A DNA stretch of 64,000 nt from Synaphobranchus kaupii (Eukaryota > Chordata > Actinopteri > Anguilliformes > Synaphobranchidae), in contig CM056378.1 of the NCBI GenBank assembly GCA_029718625.1, forward strand, positions 60,101,027 through 60,165,026, written 5' to 3'. The notes below the pieces were generated by a model. That model made no database searches. It was not told where the DNA came from and worked only from the letters and a program-made list of their open reading frames with translations. Below, one piece after another: positions 19,962-32,162 of this stretch; position 1 is the first letter of the stretch; each line of letters opens with the position of its first letter. Both the position numbers and the translations under genes were made by a program.

Positions 19962-22626
19962 GGTATGAAGATGGAGATGAAGATGTTGGGACTGATCTAG
20001 GACAGCAGGCATCTTCAAAAGGCCACCAGGGAAGGGAAGGAGAAGATAATATGGGGGAGGAGTGAGGGGACGAGTGGGAAGGCTGACGCAGTTCGGTGCT
20101 TTGTGTTGACAGTGGACAGAGACCGCAACACTGCGTGTATGGAGGAAAGTCGTGGAGGCAGTTTGTCTGTTGGACTGCTTGATAACACTGGACATCTCGG
20201 GACAGTGGGGGCTATTTTTAATCATGACGTTTGGCTGTAGGCTATTCCACTTTAATTCACTTAATTAGTTTGATTAATAATGCAATGATTCTATTGAATG
20301 TCTTCATTTGATATGGTTGTTTGTGTGTTGTGGGTCTGCCCCACTGTCTATTTTGTTGTTGCTGGTGGCTACAACTGAAGTTCCCTAATGGGAAAATAAA
20401 AGTTATACTATTCTATTAATTAATGTTGGACACAAACCGCAATGTCAGTTACATTGTATCCTGTACGTGCAAATACTTGTATTCAAAACATTCAGGCAGT
20501 TTTTCATACTTCCAGGTAGGAGAGGAGTGGTCGTGCGGGAGTGGAGGAAAGGAGGTGGCAAGTGAAAAATATTGGGACGCACCCCAGGTGTCCTCAATAT
20601 GAAAGCGTTATTGGCTACAATATATGACTCAATGGAATAATGTTAACACTGACTATTAATAAAAACCTGAGTGCGGTTTACTATCATTTAGTAAGTCACC
20701 GTTATCATAAGGACTTTAATTGCTGTTTTAGTCATCGTTTTGCTAATTTAGTAAATAAACAGGCTTAACTTGGCAGATGTTCACGCTTGTGACAATGACC
20801 AGAAAGCTATAAAACGTCCATTCATGATGATTATATTGTAGGAGCTCTCTCAACATAACATATTTTAAATCTTCAGTATGTTATCGAATTCAATTTACTT
20901 CATTTGGCTGTTAACGGTAGAAGGGTGATATTAGACGTCAAAGTTAAATAACGTTAGCTAACTTAACCAACAAGAAGCAATGTTCAGCATCCAAGACAGC
21001 AACAAAAGTTACAGCAAGTAAGTTAGCTAATGTTAGCTAGTTTGCAAGCTATCTAAAACAGAATTAACGTTACTTGAAAGGTCATGTTAAAACAAATAAG
21101 AAAATATATATTATACTGGAATTAATGATGATTATCTTAATGTAACTTATTCAAATCGCCTGTCATGGCTAACATTAGTCATCCAGTCAATTTAACTTAA
21201 TCCCTTATAAATTAGCTATAGATAGGTAGCTAAAAGCTAAAACAGTCTCAAAATGACACTTCTAGCATGTGTACGAACTAGAACGAAGCGCATTCTGTCA
21301 ATACAAACAATAACCAGCTGCCCTATAGAAGGGAATGGAGAGCGACAAATACCCTATTCTGGATTATCACCCCAGGGGAGCACAGAGCAACTAACAAACA
21401 TATTTCACCACCATTTGGACTCATATCATGGCCAGGTAACTACCCAACCCAAAGTTCTACCAAAGTTCAGTTGTGCTTTAAGCATATGTCAAGTACACAA
21501 GGAGTTAACTTAGTTGAAAGGCAAAACAAATTAAATAATTATGCAACTATTTTGGTTGCAAAATATGCCTCATTATAATAATAAAAAAATACATTCTCTC
21601 CTTTCAGTGCTTATATTGTAGGATGCACCTGTGTTGATTCATCACTGACTTAACGCAACCATACTCACTAAGAAATACAAACGTGCCAAATAAAAAGTAA
21701 TTCAAGCAATTTCTGTGATGTAAAAAATTAAAAAATTTCTATTACATTTTTTTGCTGTTTAATTTTAATCTAAATAATTGAGTTATGTACTAAAATTATG
21801 TCCTATAAGTCCTGTTAAACTATAATAATTGATTGATAAATTTCAGGCAACATAGGAATCCTTCTGGATATTTCTGGTGTACAGTTGAGATGATTATTGT
21901 TTTTTCATAGTACATTGTACTGTGAAAGTGTCACTTTCATAGATTTTTTTCCCCATTAAAAAAAAGTAAACATGGTCTGCTTGTGTAAATGAAATCCATT
22001 GATTTGCCAAATTAAATAGATTTTAAAAACCCACATGAGGGCCCATAGGTGAAATACACTCTGGGCCCAACCTGGACTTACATGTCCAGGCGCGGGTCCA
22101 TGCCACAGAGTCATTGCTGTGCCTGAGGACTGACTTCTTCACCTCCGGGATCACTGCGGTGCAGCACCTCCAAAACCTGAGCAACCGTGAAATAAACGCT
22201 CTTCTTTCCACCGTTGCTTGCCACGTTCGGGTATAAATGCATAAAATATTCGTAATCGTTGAAGCAGCAAAGATATATGACCAGCGCAATTACACCATAC
22301 AGCAAACCACGTACGCGTAAAGAGAAAAGCTAGCCTATGACGTACATACAGCAAACAAAAGCGCTACACGTGGCTAAATATTATCTGGATAGGCTAAAAA
22401 CTTACTTGTACGGCAATCCAGTCCATCCCTTCCAGGATAAGCTCAGTAAAAATGGCCAATGACGCAATCTTCTCCTGACGGCAGTGTCATGTGGCCGATT
22501 GCACACACCACGATTGCCCTATGGGCTGTCGTTACGCATGTATACAACGCCATTCCCAGTCGCTTGAATATGACATATTTTACTTTGTTTTAAAGGGCAG
22601 GAAACCCCATAGAAGATAATCTACAG
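19962..22626. other. Gene-poor stretch with repeat fragments
   Basis: It holds the dispersed repeat at 20905-21080, a lone MITE-like end near 20505-20600 (TTGGGACGCACCCC) and AT-rich DNA. Frames at 21253-21513 and 22023-22354 were read but show no domain that I can name. Confidence 0.4.
20905..21080 (+). repeat. Dispersed repeat shared with 6.5-6.7 kb
   Basis: GGGTGATATTAGACGTCAAA, AATAACGTTAGCTAAC, GTTACAGCAAGTAAGTTAGC follow the order found at 6525-6690. Direct orientation. Confidence 0.5.
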
Positions 22627-23149
22627 TACCAGTCAAAATTTTGGACACACCTACACATAGAAGGTTTTTTTTCCGTTATTTTTTACTGTTTTCCACATTT
22701 TGGAATAGTAAAGACTAGGGATGCTCCGATCGATCGGCCACCGATATTAATCGGCCGATTTTCACTTCAAATGACTCGACTCACCAAATTAGCCAATCGC
22801 AAAATCCGATCTTTTACGAGAGAGCTGCGCCGTTTAAGTGGTATGAAAGTCAAGTATCAGATTGTTCTGAATGGTATGCTATATACCAACCTGAACTCTC
22901 TCTCCATGGTGGCAACGTAAAACACGTGCAAACACCTTAATTAAGACCATGAATCTTTAACAACAACAAGAACAACAGCACACAACAAGAACAACACTAA
23001 ATAATAATTATTAACATCCAAATTAACAAATTTGGACGTTACTCAGGAATCGCTCTGCATTCTGGGAAGCACCGTAGCCTGCCTACATTACAATACGTAA
23101 CCGACCTAAAATCAGAAGCAAGATTAGCCACATACCTCGTCGCAATGTC

Positions 23150-25297
23150 GTCTCTGTATGGCCGTTTTTTGCAGTGTTGGAAAAAGACCCAAAAAATGCA
23201 ATTTGCAATACGTGATACAAAGAAATCTCACGTGGAGGAAATTCAGCAAAAAATTATAATACGACAAACCTCATACGACACTTAAAGAATCACCATGAGT
23301 GTTCAGAATATGAAAAGCTCAATTCAGCAGCCGCAACATCAGGCTCGAAGCCCAAGCTTACACAGCCGACAGTTTGGCAGCATTTAAAAGCAGCGAGGCT
23401 TACCGTAGCGATGGCAAAAAAGCAAAAGATCATGAATCATGAAACCTTGTTCTGAAACAGATCATGAAAAATCATGGAATTCATTGTTGGGCTTGAGCAT
23501 CAGCCACTATCAGTCGTGCATGATGAGGGTTTCAAACGGCTTTTAGCACATTTGGAGCCACGGTACAATGGAGGACGCAGGTATTTCACTGAAGTCGCTT
23601 TGCCCGAGTTATACCAGACAGTATACACCCACATTGAAAGCAACATAACTGCCATCAGTTTTACTTTGGATATTTGGAGTTTGAGTGTGTCACCAATGTC
23701 AATGCTGAGCCTGACCGCACAGTGGGTCAACGAAAACTTTGAACTTAAGCATGCGGTTCTCCACTCACAAGAATTTTCAGGCTTGCACACGGCTGCGGCT
23801 TTGGCAGCTGCGTTCCAAGCCTGGAGCATCCCGAAAGAGAGAGTGCATGTAATACATTACTTCGGGATAATGCCAAAAATATGGCAAAGGGCATAAAAGA
23901 TGCTGACCTACAGCTTACCCTGCATGGCACACAGCCTCGAACTTGTGGTTAAAGAGGGATTGCTGTCACAGCGTGCCATCCGTGACATACTGGCTATAGG
24001 GAGACAGATTGTAGGCCATATTAAACATTCCCCTTTGGCTTATTCGCGATTTCAAGACATCCAGAAACAGGTTAGTCAACCTATGCATAGATTGCAACAA
24101 GACGTAGAAACGAGATGGAATAGTTCATTCTACATGACACAGCGTCTACTCGAACAAAAACGTGTGTTGCTGTCCTATGCAGCAGACCACGACTTGCCAT
24201 GCACCTACACCACCAGCCAGTGGAAACTGATGGAAAATATAGTGTTCCTCCTTACACCATTCGAGAAGCTTACACGAGACATCAGTTCATCAACAGCTTC
24301 GGCAGCTGATTAGCTGATCCAGCCAGCACGGCACTGACGCATCTGCTCAAGAAAAGTGCTAACACTGACCAGGGTGTGAAGACGGCCAAAGAAATACTGT
24401 TGGAAGCTGTCTGAACTCGTAGAATTCAGCAACATTGAATCTGAGCCTCTCTACATCATGGCTACAGTCCTTGATCCCCGGTGAGTAACATAGGCTAAAT
24501 AGCCTAACTTAATAATAATAATAATAATAATAATAGGCTAAGTAATAGCCTCTCTGCTGACATACCGTTAATTAAATTAATGAGTGGCCACGAGTTTTAA
24601 CGCGCATCCATTTGTCATGCGCATCAATGATTTTAAGGAAGAAACTAAATATAATTTGCTTCATTGAAATAAACACAACCTAAAGACAACACGCCAAACA
24701 CCATTATTATGCTTATAAAGTGTAGGCCTAAATCTTTTCTGTAGCTTATCCACATAATAAATGTCAGGCTAATGTTTTATTTTCTCATTGAAAGGTAAGG
24801 ACCGGTACTTTGCAGACGATCGCAAAGCAGCCCATGCATACACATTGCTTTCCGGTGTCCTGGCCACAAAAGCAGGTTCAGACCCACAGACAGATGAAGA
24901 AAGTTTGAGAGAAACTCACACAGAGCCCCCCTGCAAAGTACCCCGAGCAGGATCCTTGCAGGTGATGTATTCTGAAATATTGGATAGTCAGGAACAGGCT
25001 GGTTCCGACAGCTGCGACTCCGCAACATTGCAGACAAATCTGTATCTCTGTGAGGCACCGATCGCAAAAAGCTCACCGCCTTTGGCTTTCTGGCAGGTCA
25101 ATAAGGGCCGTTTCCCAGCGCTTGCTGAAGCAGCTCGTGTATACCTTGGCGCACCTTGCACGAGTGTTAACAGCGAGCGGCTGTTTAGCACAGCGGCACA
25201 TATTATTGATGAGAAAAGGAATAGATTGTCTTCAAAGAATGCAGAGATGCTCATATTCATAAAGATGAATTTGCCCTCTATGCTTAGTGAACAGTAG
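23150..25297 (+). pseudogene. hAT transposase (ZBED-like), broken, with an intron
   Basis: Fragments follow the order of a BED-hAT transposase. A BED zinc finger at about 23155-23310 reads NAICNT, stop, then RGGNSAKNYNTTNLIRHLKN, so a stop replaces the expected second zinc-binding Cys. Next come SFTLDIWSLSVSPMSMLSL (catalytic Asp region, 23474-23896), MAHSLELVVKEGLLSQ and DVETRWNSSFYMTQRLLEQK (23900-24313), and the C-terminal dimerisation region FPALAEAARVYLGAPCTSVN then SERLFSTAAHIIDEKRNRLS (24788-25297, stop at 25295). A likely GT-AG intron, GTGAGT to TTGAAAG, spans 24481-24794. Several frameshifts make it non-functional. Confidence 0.85.
24507..24533 (+). repeat. (AAT)n microsatellite
   Basis: About nine AAT units inside the putative intron of the hAT transposase. 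Confidence 0.9.
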
Positions 25298-25468
25298 CCA
25301 AAGCGAAGCTCAAAGTTCAAGCCTTTAGAGTAGGCTATGTAGGACATCAGGTCTAGAAGGCAAGGTTGTTACTGTATTTTACTGTACTAGCTTCTTTGAT
25401 TTCTTCTTGTTTTAATTAAAAGAGAGGTTACCAAATTCTAAATGTGTCACTTAGCATTTGTCTGATAT

Positions 25469-27024
25469 TGTCATGGTTTTTAACCCTGTTTACCTATGCG
25501 GTCGTTTTCCTCAGTGGCCACGCGAGGGCGCTGCCCTTTTGGTAGATGCTTGCTTGGTAGAGTTGCGTACCTTCTGTTAGCATTTACACCTGTGCGTGGT
25601 CACTGAGAGCTATTTAAGCCTTCCGTTTCCTTCTATCGGGGCTTCTATATTGATTGTTTGTTGTGGTGTGTTGTGCTTTATTGTGTGTGGTATTATTCAG
25701 CCCTTTGTATGTTAAGTCAGTATTATTTTGGTCTAGGTTTTTAGGAGACCGTTTTGCTCCGTTGTGGTTCATTGGAGTTATGCGGAACTCGCCTATGTGG
25801 AAGTAGCTATTTGGACTCGTCCCTCCTGGCGTACCTGCCTATGTGGATGTAGTTATTCGGACTCTTCCCCCTTGGCTCTTTTCAGTCCTCGCTTCCTGGT
25901 TTCTCCTTTTTAGTCCGTTTGCCTAGTTTTTGCCTTTCTATGTCTCTTTCTCCTCTCTCTGTCTGCTTTCTTCCGTGAAGGTGAGAGGAGTATTGTTTGT
26001 TTGTATTTATCTACATGGTAGGTTTTTACTAAGAGACAGGGCATTTTTATCGTACTGATTTTAGGGCTTTATTTATTTGGTGTTAGTTATTCGTACCATT
26101 TGGGCTACTCGCCTATTTTATCGTCTCATTGCTGAGGCAGGGCTTATTTCCTGCTGGCTTTTTAGTTACTCATCTCGTGAGCCAGTTAGTAGCTTCGGTA
26201 CGTTTGTTTCCCTGTTTTGTCTCCTCGTGGACTACGTTCCCCTTTGTTGTGAGTCAGGGTTATTCATATTATATTGAGGCAGTGCTTGCTATTAAGTTTG
26301 CGTGGTCTTTTGTTGCAGCTGTCCTGTTTCGCCCTTTCTACCTGCGGGACGATTTTTGTTCGGAACTGTTGTTCTGTTTCATTCTCCGGGTGTGTCTCCT
26401 TGTATGGAGCTTGGGTTATGTTGTGGACGTGTTTGTGTTGACTGCGTGTTTCTTAAAATAGCATCGGAACGTAAGCTCTGTTCCTTCGCCTCGTTACATA
26501 TTTCTTTACTGAGAGGCTAGGGCGTGTGTTTTCAATTAAGCTTGCGTTAGTCATTATGGATAGTAAAGTTATGGGACGACGGTGCTCCGTCGGCTCGCCT
26601 GTAAAATGTTTCTTCCCCCTGGGAGATCGGGTGTTTACCTCTTTATTTTCTGCATTTGACTGCTAGCCTATGAAACTAGCCTTGGAACGTTGGATCTGTT
26701 CCTTTCGCCTCCTCTGATTCTATCGTATTATTTTGCAGTGTTTTCTGACTGTGTTTTATGTTGGTCCTAACGCTACTCGCCCGTTCTTATGTGTTGTTGC
26801 CGAGACAGGGCGCGTATTATTCCTGGCTGTTCAGAATCCTGTCCGTGCGCTCTACTTGGCTTGTGACAGTGAGCCGGTTAGTAGCGTCTGTAGTGGGTTT
26901 CGTTGTTCGTTGTCTTGTCTCCTCCCTTATCTGCGGGTTATCCCGCCTTAGTGGCCTTAGGGCTTAAGGATTCCCCTTGCTGAGTTTGGCTCCTCCCACC
27001 TCACACGTCACACGCCCCATTACA
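25469..27024 (+). mobile_element. Solo LTR, 1556 bp, TSD GATAT
   Basis: It starts TGTCATGGTTTTTAACC, ends ACGCCCCATTACA, and is flanked by the perfect 5-bp duplication GATAT (25464-25468 and 27025-27029). TG...CA ends and a 5-bp duplication are the marks of an integrated LTR element, and with no internal region it is a solo LTR left by recombination between two LTRs. A TATA-like GCTATTTAAGCC at about 25610 suggests the promoter and a plus orientation. The 5' word TGTCATGG is shared with the gypsy LTRs at 38954-42318 and 37112-42560. It lies just after the hAT transposase stop codon. Confidence 0.92.
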
Positions 27025-27552
27025 GATATATTGTATATTGAAGCATATATCTGATATATACTGAATAATATTTGGAGGGCCTATTCATGAGTGTAATGAG
27101 TGTTTAATGAGTTTAGCAATAAAGGTAATAAAGGTTTCTATAATAATGGGCAACCTTAATCTAAGCCACAAGTCTATGCAAAGACAGTGTCATCATATGG
27201 GTACAATAATATGGGTAAGACTATTCCCTAAGAAGGGACAGCCAGTTAGTAGCAAAGAGTAAACATTTTGGTATCGGTATCAGTCGATCCTGAGGAAAAG
27301 AATCGGTGATCGGTATCGGCCCCAAACATCCAGATCGGAGCATCCCTAGTAGAGACATCAAAACTATGAGATAACACAAATTAAATTATGCAAAAACCAA
27401 AAAAGGGTTAAACAAATAAAAAAAAGTCATATTTTAGATTCTTCAAAGTAGCCACCCTTTACCTTGATAACGGCTTTGCATATTCTTGCCATTCTCTCAA
27501 ACAACTTCTGTGGTAAACAGGTATTCCACAGGTAAAAAGGTGATGCCATCAT

Positions 27553-27960
27553 GACTGTATAAAAGGATATCAAAAGACTCCTGATATCTTATTTCCAGGT
27601 ACTCTTAGAAGCGATACTATAACCTCTGCATTTGAATGGATCTCTATGGGAATTGGCGGGTGGGACTAGATTTAGCTTTAAATTACACTGAAACAGTGTG
27701 GAACACATGGTTGGCTAAATGGCTCTAAGTCATCAAGGGTCTGACGTATCAAACAAGCCTTAAACCATCGCTCTGCTGCCAGATATGCAGTAGATATGGA
27801 TGGATAACTTGAAGGGTTGTTTCTCCTGACAAATTTTCCTATTGAACTCTAAAATAAGTCAGGAGAAGAAACCCTTCAAGTTATCCATCCATATCTACTG
27901 TATTTCTGGCAGCAGAGTGATGGTTTAAGGCTTCGATACGTCAGACCCTGGATTTTGCTG
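27553..27960 (+). repeat. TIR-family fragment ending in a large palindrome
   Basis: 27560-27725 is an inverted copy of the 63.1-63.4 kb repeat (TTGAATGGATCTCTATGGGA, GGCTAAATGGCTCTAAG). It runs into an inverted repeat of two ~95-bp arms, 27736-27830 and 27858-27950 (for example AAGGGTCTGACGTATC against GATACGTCAGACCCTGG), with a ~27-bp spacer. The single-copy relative at 63.1 kb has only one arm, so the palindrome arose by an inverted duplication. Confidence 0.85.
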
Positions 27961-28157
27961 GACAATGGATAAATGGATTACGAAAAAACGTTCAGGATTC
28001 TTCAGAAAACAGTTATATAACTGCATAACCAGGTATCAAATTTGGTTGAATAAACATGTTTATCAAGAGATTTTGTAGAAAATAAAATATATTTATACAA
28101 AACCGGAAGTACATCGGTTGTCTGCATACTGAAGTAAGCACAGGAAAAAAACACCTA

Positions 28158-30047
28158 GGGCCCTATCTTGGCGATCTTGGCGCTTCGTCTAAGCGCATGG
28201 CGTAAAGTCAATTTAGGGCGTGTCCAAGTCCACTTTTTCTATTTTAACGGCGTGTTTTTTGGGCGCTAAGCACGGCGCAGCATGCAAGTGGGCTGAACCT
28301 AGTCTCTTCATTAATTATAGGTGTGTCTTGGACGTGACATGCAATAAACCAATCAAGATGTCATATCCCATTCCCTTTAAAAGCCTGCTTTTCCATCTCG
28401 GCGGATTGCTTATATGATGGCGATACAGACATGCGCGTGCGTGTTTAGTGCGATCAAGGAATAGGCTATATGGATCACTAGTAGCCTATGATAAATATTA
28501 TTCGGACAAACCATTATGAGTTCCCGGTCATTTCCGACAGTGCTGTTATTTTACAAAATATATGCGGTTAAATTTCGTTAAAGGCACCTGCAACAGCTGA
28601 GAATAAACTACCAATGGCTTCCGTCTCACCTTAGAAAACGCCAAATTAGCCGGCTTGTTGAACAAATTTCATTTGATTATGCAATGATGCAATGAAGCAA
28701 TGAACTTCATCCGAAGTTCATTACCTGCATTCTAATTTTGATTAATAAAATAAATAACGTTATCTTGCCTTAATGATGACAATAAATACAATAAAGCTGT
28801 CAGGTTGGCAACCCATAGGTTCACGCATATTTTCCCTTGTTTTATAATGTCCTGCTTATGGAAATGTGACCAACCTTTTTTTTACTGGTAGCATAATGCT
28901 TTAAAACAATCCACTTTCTCAGAAAGACCGTTAAAAGTGTGATTTACAGCAGGGGAAACAGACCTGCTCATGTAAAGCGCACATGGTATTAAAATTAATT
29001 GTGAATTAATTGTAACGTGCTGCAAATTTGTTTTCGTTTATAATTAGATGCTTAGTTCTCTTTAAAATATTTTGTTCAGTTATGAAATAACAGGTGAAAT
29101 CAGCGGGGTTTTAATAAGCTGAGGGTATGGAAACGTTGCCACTGTAATTAAAAAAATATGAAGGACGAAGAATAGCTAAGGTTACAATTCAGTTAACATG
29201 GTGATATTTAGCTCCGTTTTTTAACCATAGGCTATCGAAAAAAACCTTATGCACAGCGAACCCGCTGTAGCCTAGGCTATTTGAAAAACAATAAAAGCAA
29301 TATTCACTGGACAAGGTTTTTAACTTTTTTCAGTCACAAACCATTCTATTTACTTACAGGCTGTATTCCTAGATAAACAGAGCTGTATTGTAATGACATC
29401 CGAAGCGCATTTTCAAAACTCAAATGTCCGTCTATTGCAGTGCGCGAGTTTTCCATTAATGACAATTCACGCATTAGGTGTAAATGACAATTTGCGCATT
29501 AGGCTTGATATAGGTGTTATCAGCTCCTTTTTAATGGATAGCCATTGTCCCGTACCATCGCACATCGCCTGGATGTTGATGGAGTGGGCTGAGAGCAATG
29601 TAATGTGGCATCGTTTCCCTTCGCTGAGGGAAAGTTATGTGGACCTATGGAACCTTTTATTATTATGCATTTTTGATATAGCCTACACAATAATAATATT
29701 TCACATTGTGATCTAGATATTTTAGTCATGCTTGTGCGCACCCCTGTGTGTAACAGACAGGAGGGTATGCGGGTTGTGCACACGCCTATGTAGACGCACT
29801 TATATGCGCCGTTAAAATAACATGTAAACAACTGCGACATGACTTTAGACCAGGTTTGTGGTGGTTCTAGCGCAAGCGCTTTCTGCTGGCTCAAGATAGC
29901 AATACGCCAGAAAGAATCCTGGCCACTCCTCATCTTAAGACCAACACGCCCAGTTCACTTGTAATGGGCGCAAGAATACATGGTAGTTAAAGGACGTGAA
30001 CGCTAGGCGTTATTATGAACCATGTGCCGGGTGTAAGATAGGGCCCC
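28158..30047. mobile_element. Non-autonomous TIR DNA transposon, unclassified
   Basis: GGGCCCTATCTTGGCG at the left end is matched by the inverted end AAGATAGGGCCC at 30035-30046, with GC-rich subterminal words (GGCGTAAAGTC, AGGCGTTATTATG, CCGGGTG) next to each end. TA follows or precedes each terminus, compatible with a short duplication. About 1.9 kb, no transposase frame; frames at 28220-28417 and 29393-29933 show nothing recognisable. Confidence 0.6.
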
Positions 30048-30400
30048 TAATGTTTATTTCTAAAACTTTTCAATAATATACAATTGTTCCTGAATCGGAT
30101 CTTGATTTTTTAGCGTGTTGAAATGGTACCAAGAGTCTTTGTGATATGCATTTTATTGCCTGTGACTGTGGCAAGGTGAAGGTTGTAAACAGTGGGTTGG
30201 GCTATTAGCACCCTGCTGCTTTATGGCCCTGCAGTGTAACCTGAGAGCTGATAAGCATGTAAACGAATGTGTTCGCAGGCTGTGACTGTTTTTAACAATT
30301 TTGGGTAGAAAGTTCCGTGTTTTATTAATGTTTTAATTTACCACTAGGGGGCCAAAGTCCATAGGGTTAATGTGGGAAAAACATTCTTGTATGAGAACCA

Positions 30401-31840
30401 GGGCTGCTTCCCAATCCAGTTTTTGCTCCACCCTCGTAAACTTCACTTGTAAACTTCACTTGGGAGGATGTGACACACATACCAATAAAACAGGAGTATA
30501 CACTTGCGTTTAGCGAGTGGGAGGGAGCGAGGGCGGAGCGGGTTATTTGAATTGAGACGCACTTCACCCCATCTATACTCGGAAGTTAACCATGCTGCTG
30601 CACAGTGGCGCATCGTGGGATCGCGGATCATGTAAAATGTCTGTCACCGTAGCCTACTTTAAACGGATGAAACTCTCAACCTGTTTACATTAATTATCAG
30701 TCAAGCAATTGATTTGCTGAATAACAAATAGCCTATCAATAAATACAGCAAGTTTTGTGGGCTAGCATATTTATTTGTGTCATAAAATCGTGTAGCATTA
30801 AATATGTAGGACAGCCCATACGCTGGAATAAAGCATTTAAACCAAACATATTCTCAACCTGTTTCCGTTTATTTTTCTTGCTTATGTCAATCAAAGAAAT
30901 TCCCTGAATAATCAAGAACAATTATGTAGCCTATAATGACTAACAAATGACAATGACAAAGAGATAACTAATGTGAGATTGTTTAATAAGGGTGGCAATA
31001 ATTCTGAATAATTACTGGCAAAGAAATCCCAACGTTTTCTCTGAGTTGCACGTTTGCATTGAGTCTTCTCCTCGTCACGTTAAAGAATGTCATTAATTTA
31101 AGACGGCACTCGATTTAGTCAAAACGATTTAAACATTAGAAAGCATACATTTAAAAAGGAAAACCTCTTAAATTGCTGGAACCAGCATTGAACGCAATGC
31201 ATGCTTTCAAGCTAGAAAAACTAATTTAGGCTATTAACCCATTTTGCGTCAGCACAAATGTGAATATAATAAAATGCTACAAACGTTTATTTACCTATTC
31301 GTCTTGGTTATTGAGAAATTCAATTGTTAGGCTAACTGGCAAATTATAGCCTACTGAAAAATATTGAGAGACGAGTAGCCTAATAATACATTTAAAAGCA
31401 AGATTAACTACAGAGAACCTGGTAGGCCTACATTCCACAGTACGCTACTCTGTTGCTGCATAACGCAATTTGCTAAACTATGAAATACAAATAAGCAAAC
31501 TACTAGATTAACCTGTATTTATTAGCCTTAACACCGTCTTTTCCATTCTGTATTATAATACCGCGATAAACATTAACGTGATTATCACTGAACAGGACGT
31601 TCGATGTGAATTGTGGGTAATATGAGCTTGCCGAGTCTGCTCTTTTGCAGACTCGTTCACTTGAGAAAAGTTGAGGGTGAAGGGGCTATGTCACAAACTT
31701 CACTTGGCTTTCTAACGGATTGGACTCACACTTAAAATGGAGACCGAGGGTACATCCTGGTCTCAAAGGGGATTCCCCCAAGTGAAGTTTGCAAGTGAAG
31801 TTTACGAGGGTGGAGCAAAAACTGGATTGGGACGCAGCCC
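30401..31840. mobile_element. Non-autonomous TIR transposon, ~60-bp TIRs
   Basis: The left end GGGCTGCTTCCCAATCCAGT and right end ACTGGATTGGGACGCAGCCC are inverted copies, and the match continues inward through TTTTTGCTCCACCCTCGTAA and TTCACTTG for about 60 bp with few differences. No coding frame inside, so it is a 1.44-kb non-autonomous element. The terminal word resembles the Harbinger-like end at 7591 (GGCTGTATCCCAA). No target duplication is obvious to me. Confidence 0.8.
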
Positions 31841-31884
31841 ATAACATGTGCACACTGTTTTAGTCCAAAATAAAATTACACTTT

Positions 31885-31966
31885 AGTACCTGGCGGGGAT
31901 CAAACCCAGATCTCTTGCATGGTAAGGCTTGATGCTTACCACTACACCAAAGCTTCTTGGACACAG
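31885..31966 (-). repeat. tRNA-like SINE head 1
   Basis: On the minus strand GCTTTGGTGTAGTGGTAAGC (A-box-like) and CTGGGTTTGATCCCCGCCA (B-box-like) are spaced about 30 bp apart as in a tRNA gene. The anticodon arm is not clearly paired, and I favour a tRNA-derived SINE head or tRNA pseudogene over a working tRNA. Confidence 0.45.
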
Positions 31967-32162
31967 TTACGTGACATAGGCTATAGGCCATTTGTCAGTG
32001 TATACGGCAAATGGAACATTTGTTTCCATGCTGCATAAGGAACAGGCAAGATGGGCAGGAGAACGTTTTGCCTTTGCAATAAAAATAAGTTTTTTAATGT
32101 GAAAATAACAGTCTAATAAATGAAAAGTATAACAGTTGCACATTGCTTTTGTCGAAAATAAT

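Larger units (their letters stand above)
22716..27348 (+). mobile_element. hAT DNA transposon with BED-finger transposase
   Basis: Termini TAGGGATGCTCCGATC and GATCGGAGCATCCCTA are perfect inverted copies. They are flanked by an 8-bp duplication with one mismatch (GTAAAGAC at 22708-22715, GTAGAGAC at 27349-27356), the target-site length of hAT elements. Inside is a broken BED-type transposase gene on the plus strand and a solo LTR (25469-27024). Subtracting the LTR and its 5-bp duplication leaves about 3.07 kb, a normal size for an autonomous hAT. Confidence 0.9.
22627..27515 (-). mobile_element. Tc1-like transposon remnant, split by a hAT
   Basis: The left part (22627-22707) begins at a TA dinucleotide with CAGTACCAGTCAAAATTTTG, a known fish Tc1 terminus. 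The right part (27357-27515) contains on the minus strand the C-terminal end of a Tc1 transposase: RERMARICKAVIK followed by VKGGYFEESKI and a stop. The order, with transposase C-terminus then 3' TIR on the left, is consistent with one minus-strand element that was cut in two by the hAT element at 22716-27348. The N-terminal two thirds and the other TIR are missing. Confidence 0.75.

Noticed and set aside
22023..22354. Minus-strand frame with VYFTVAQVLEVLHRSDPGGE as a possible piggyBac-derived N-terminus
   Set aside because: The similarity is only an impression; no further domain follows and frames are broken.
26077..26967. Several 60-110 codon plus-strand frames
   Set aside because: They lie within the solo LTR at 25469-27024, which carries no known coding sequence.
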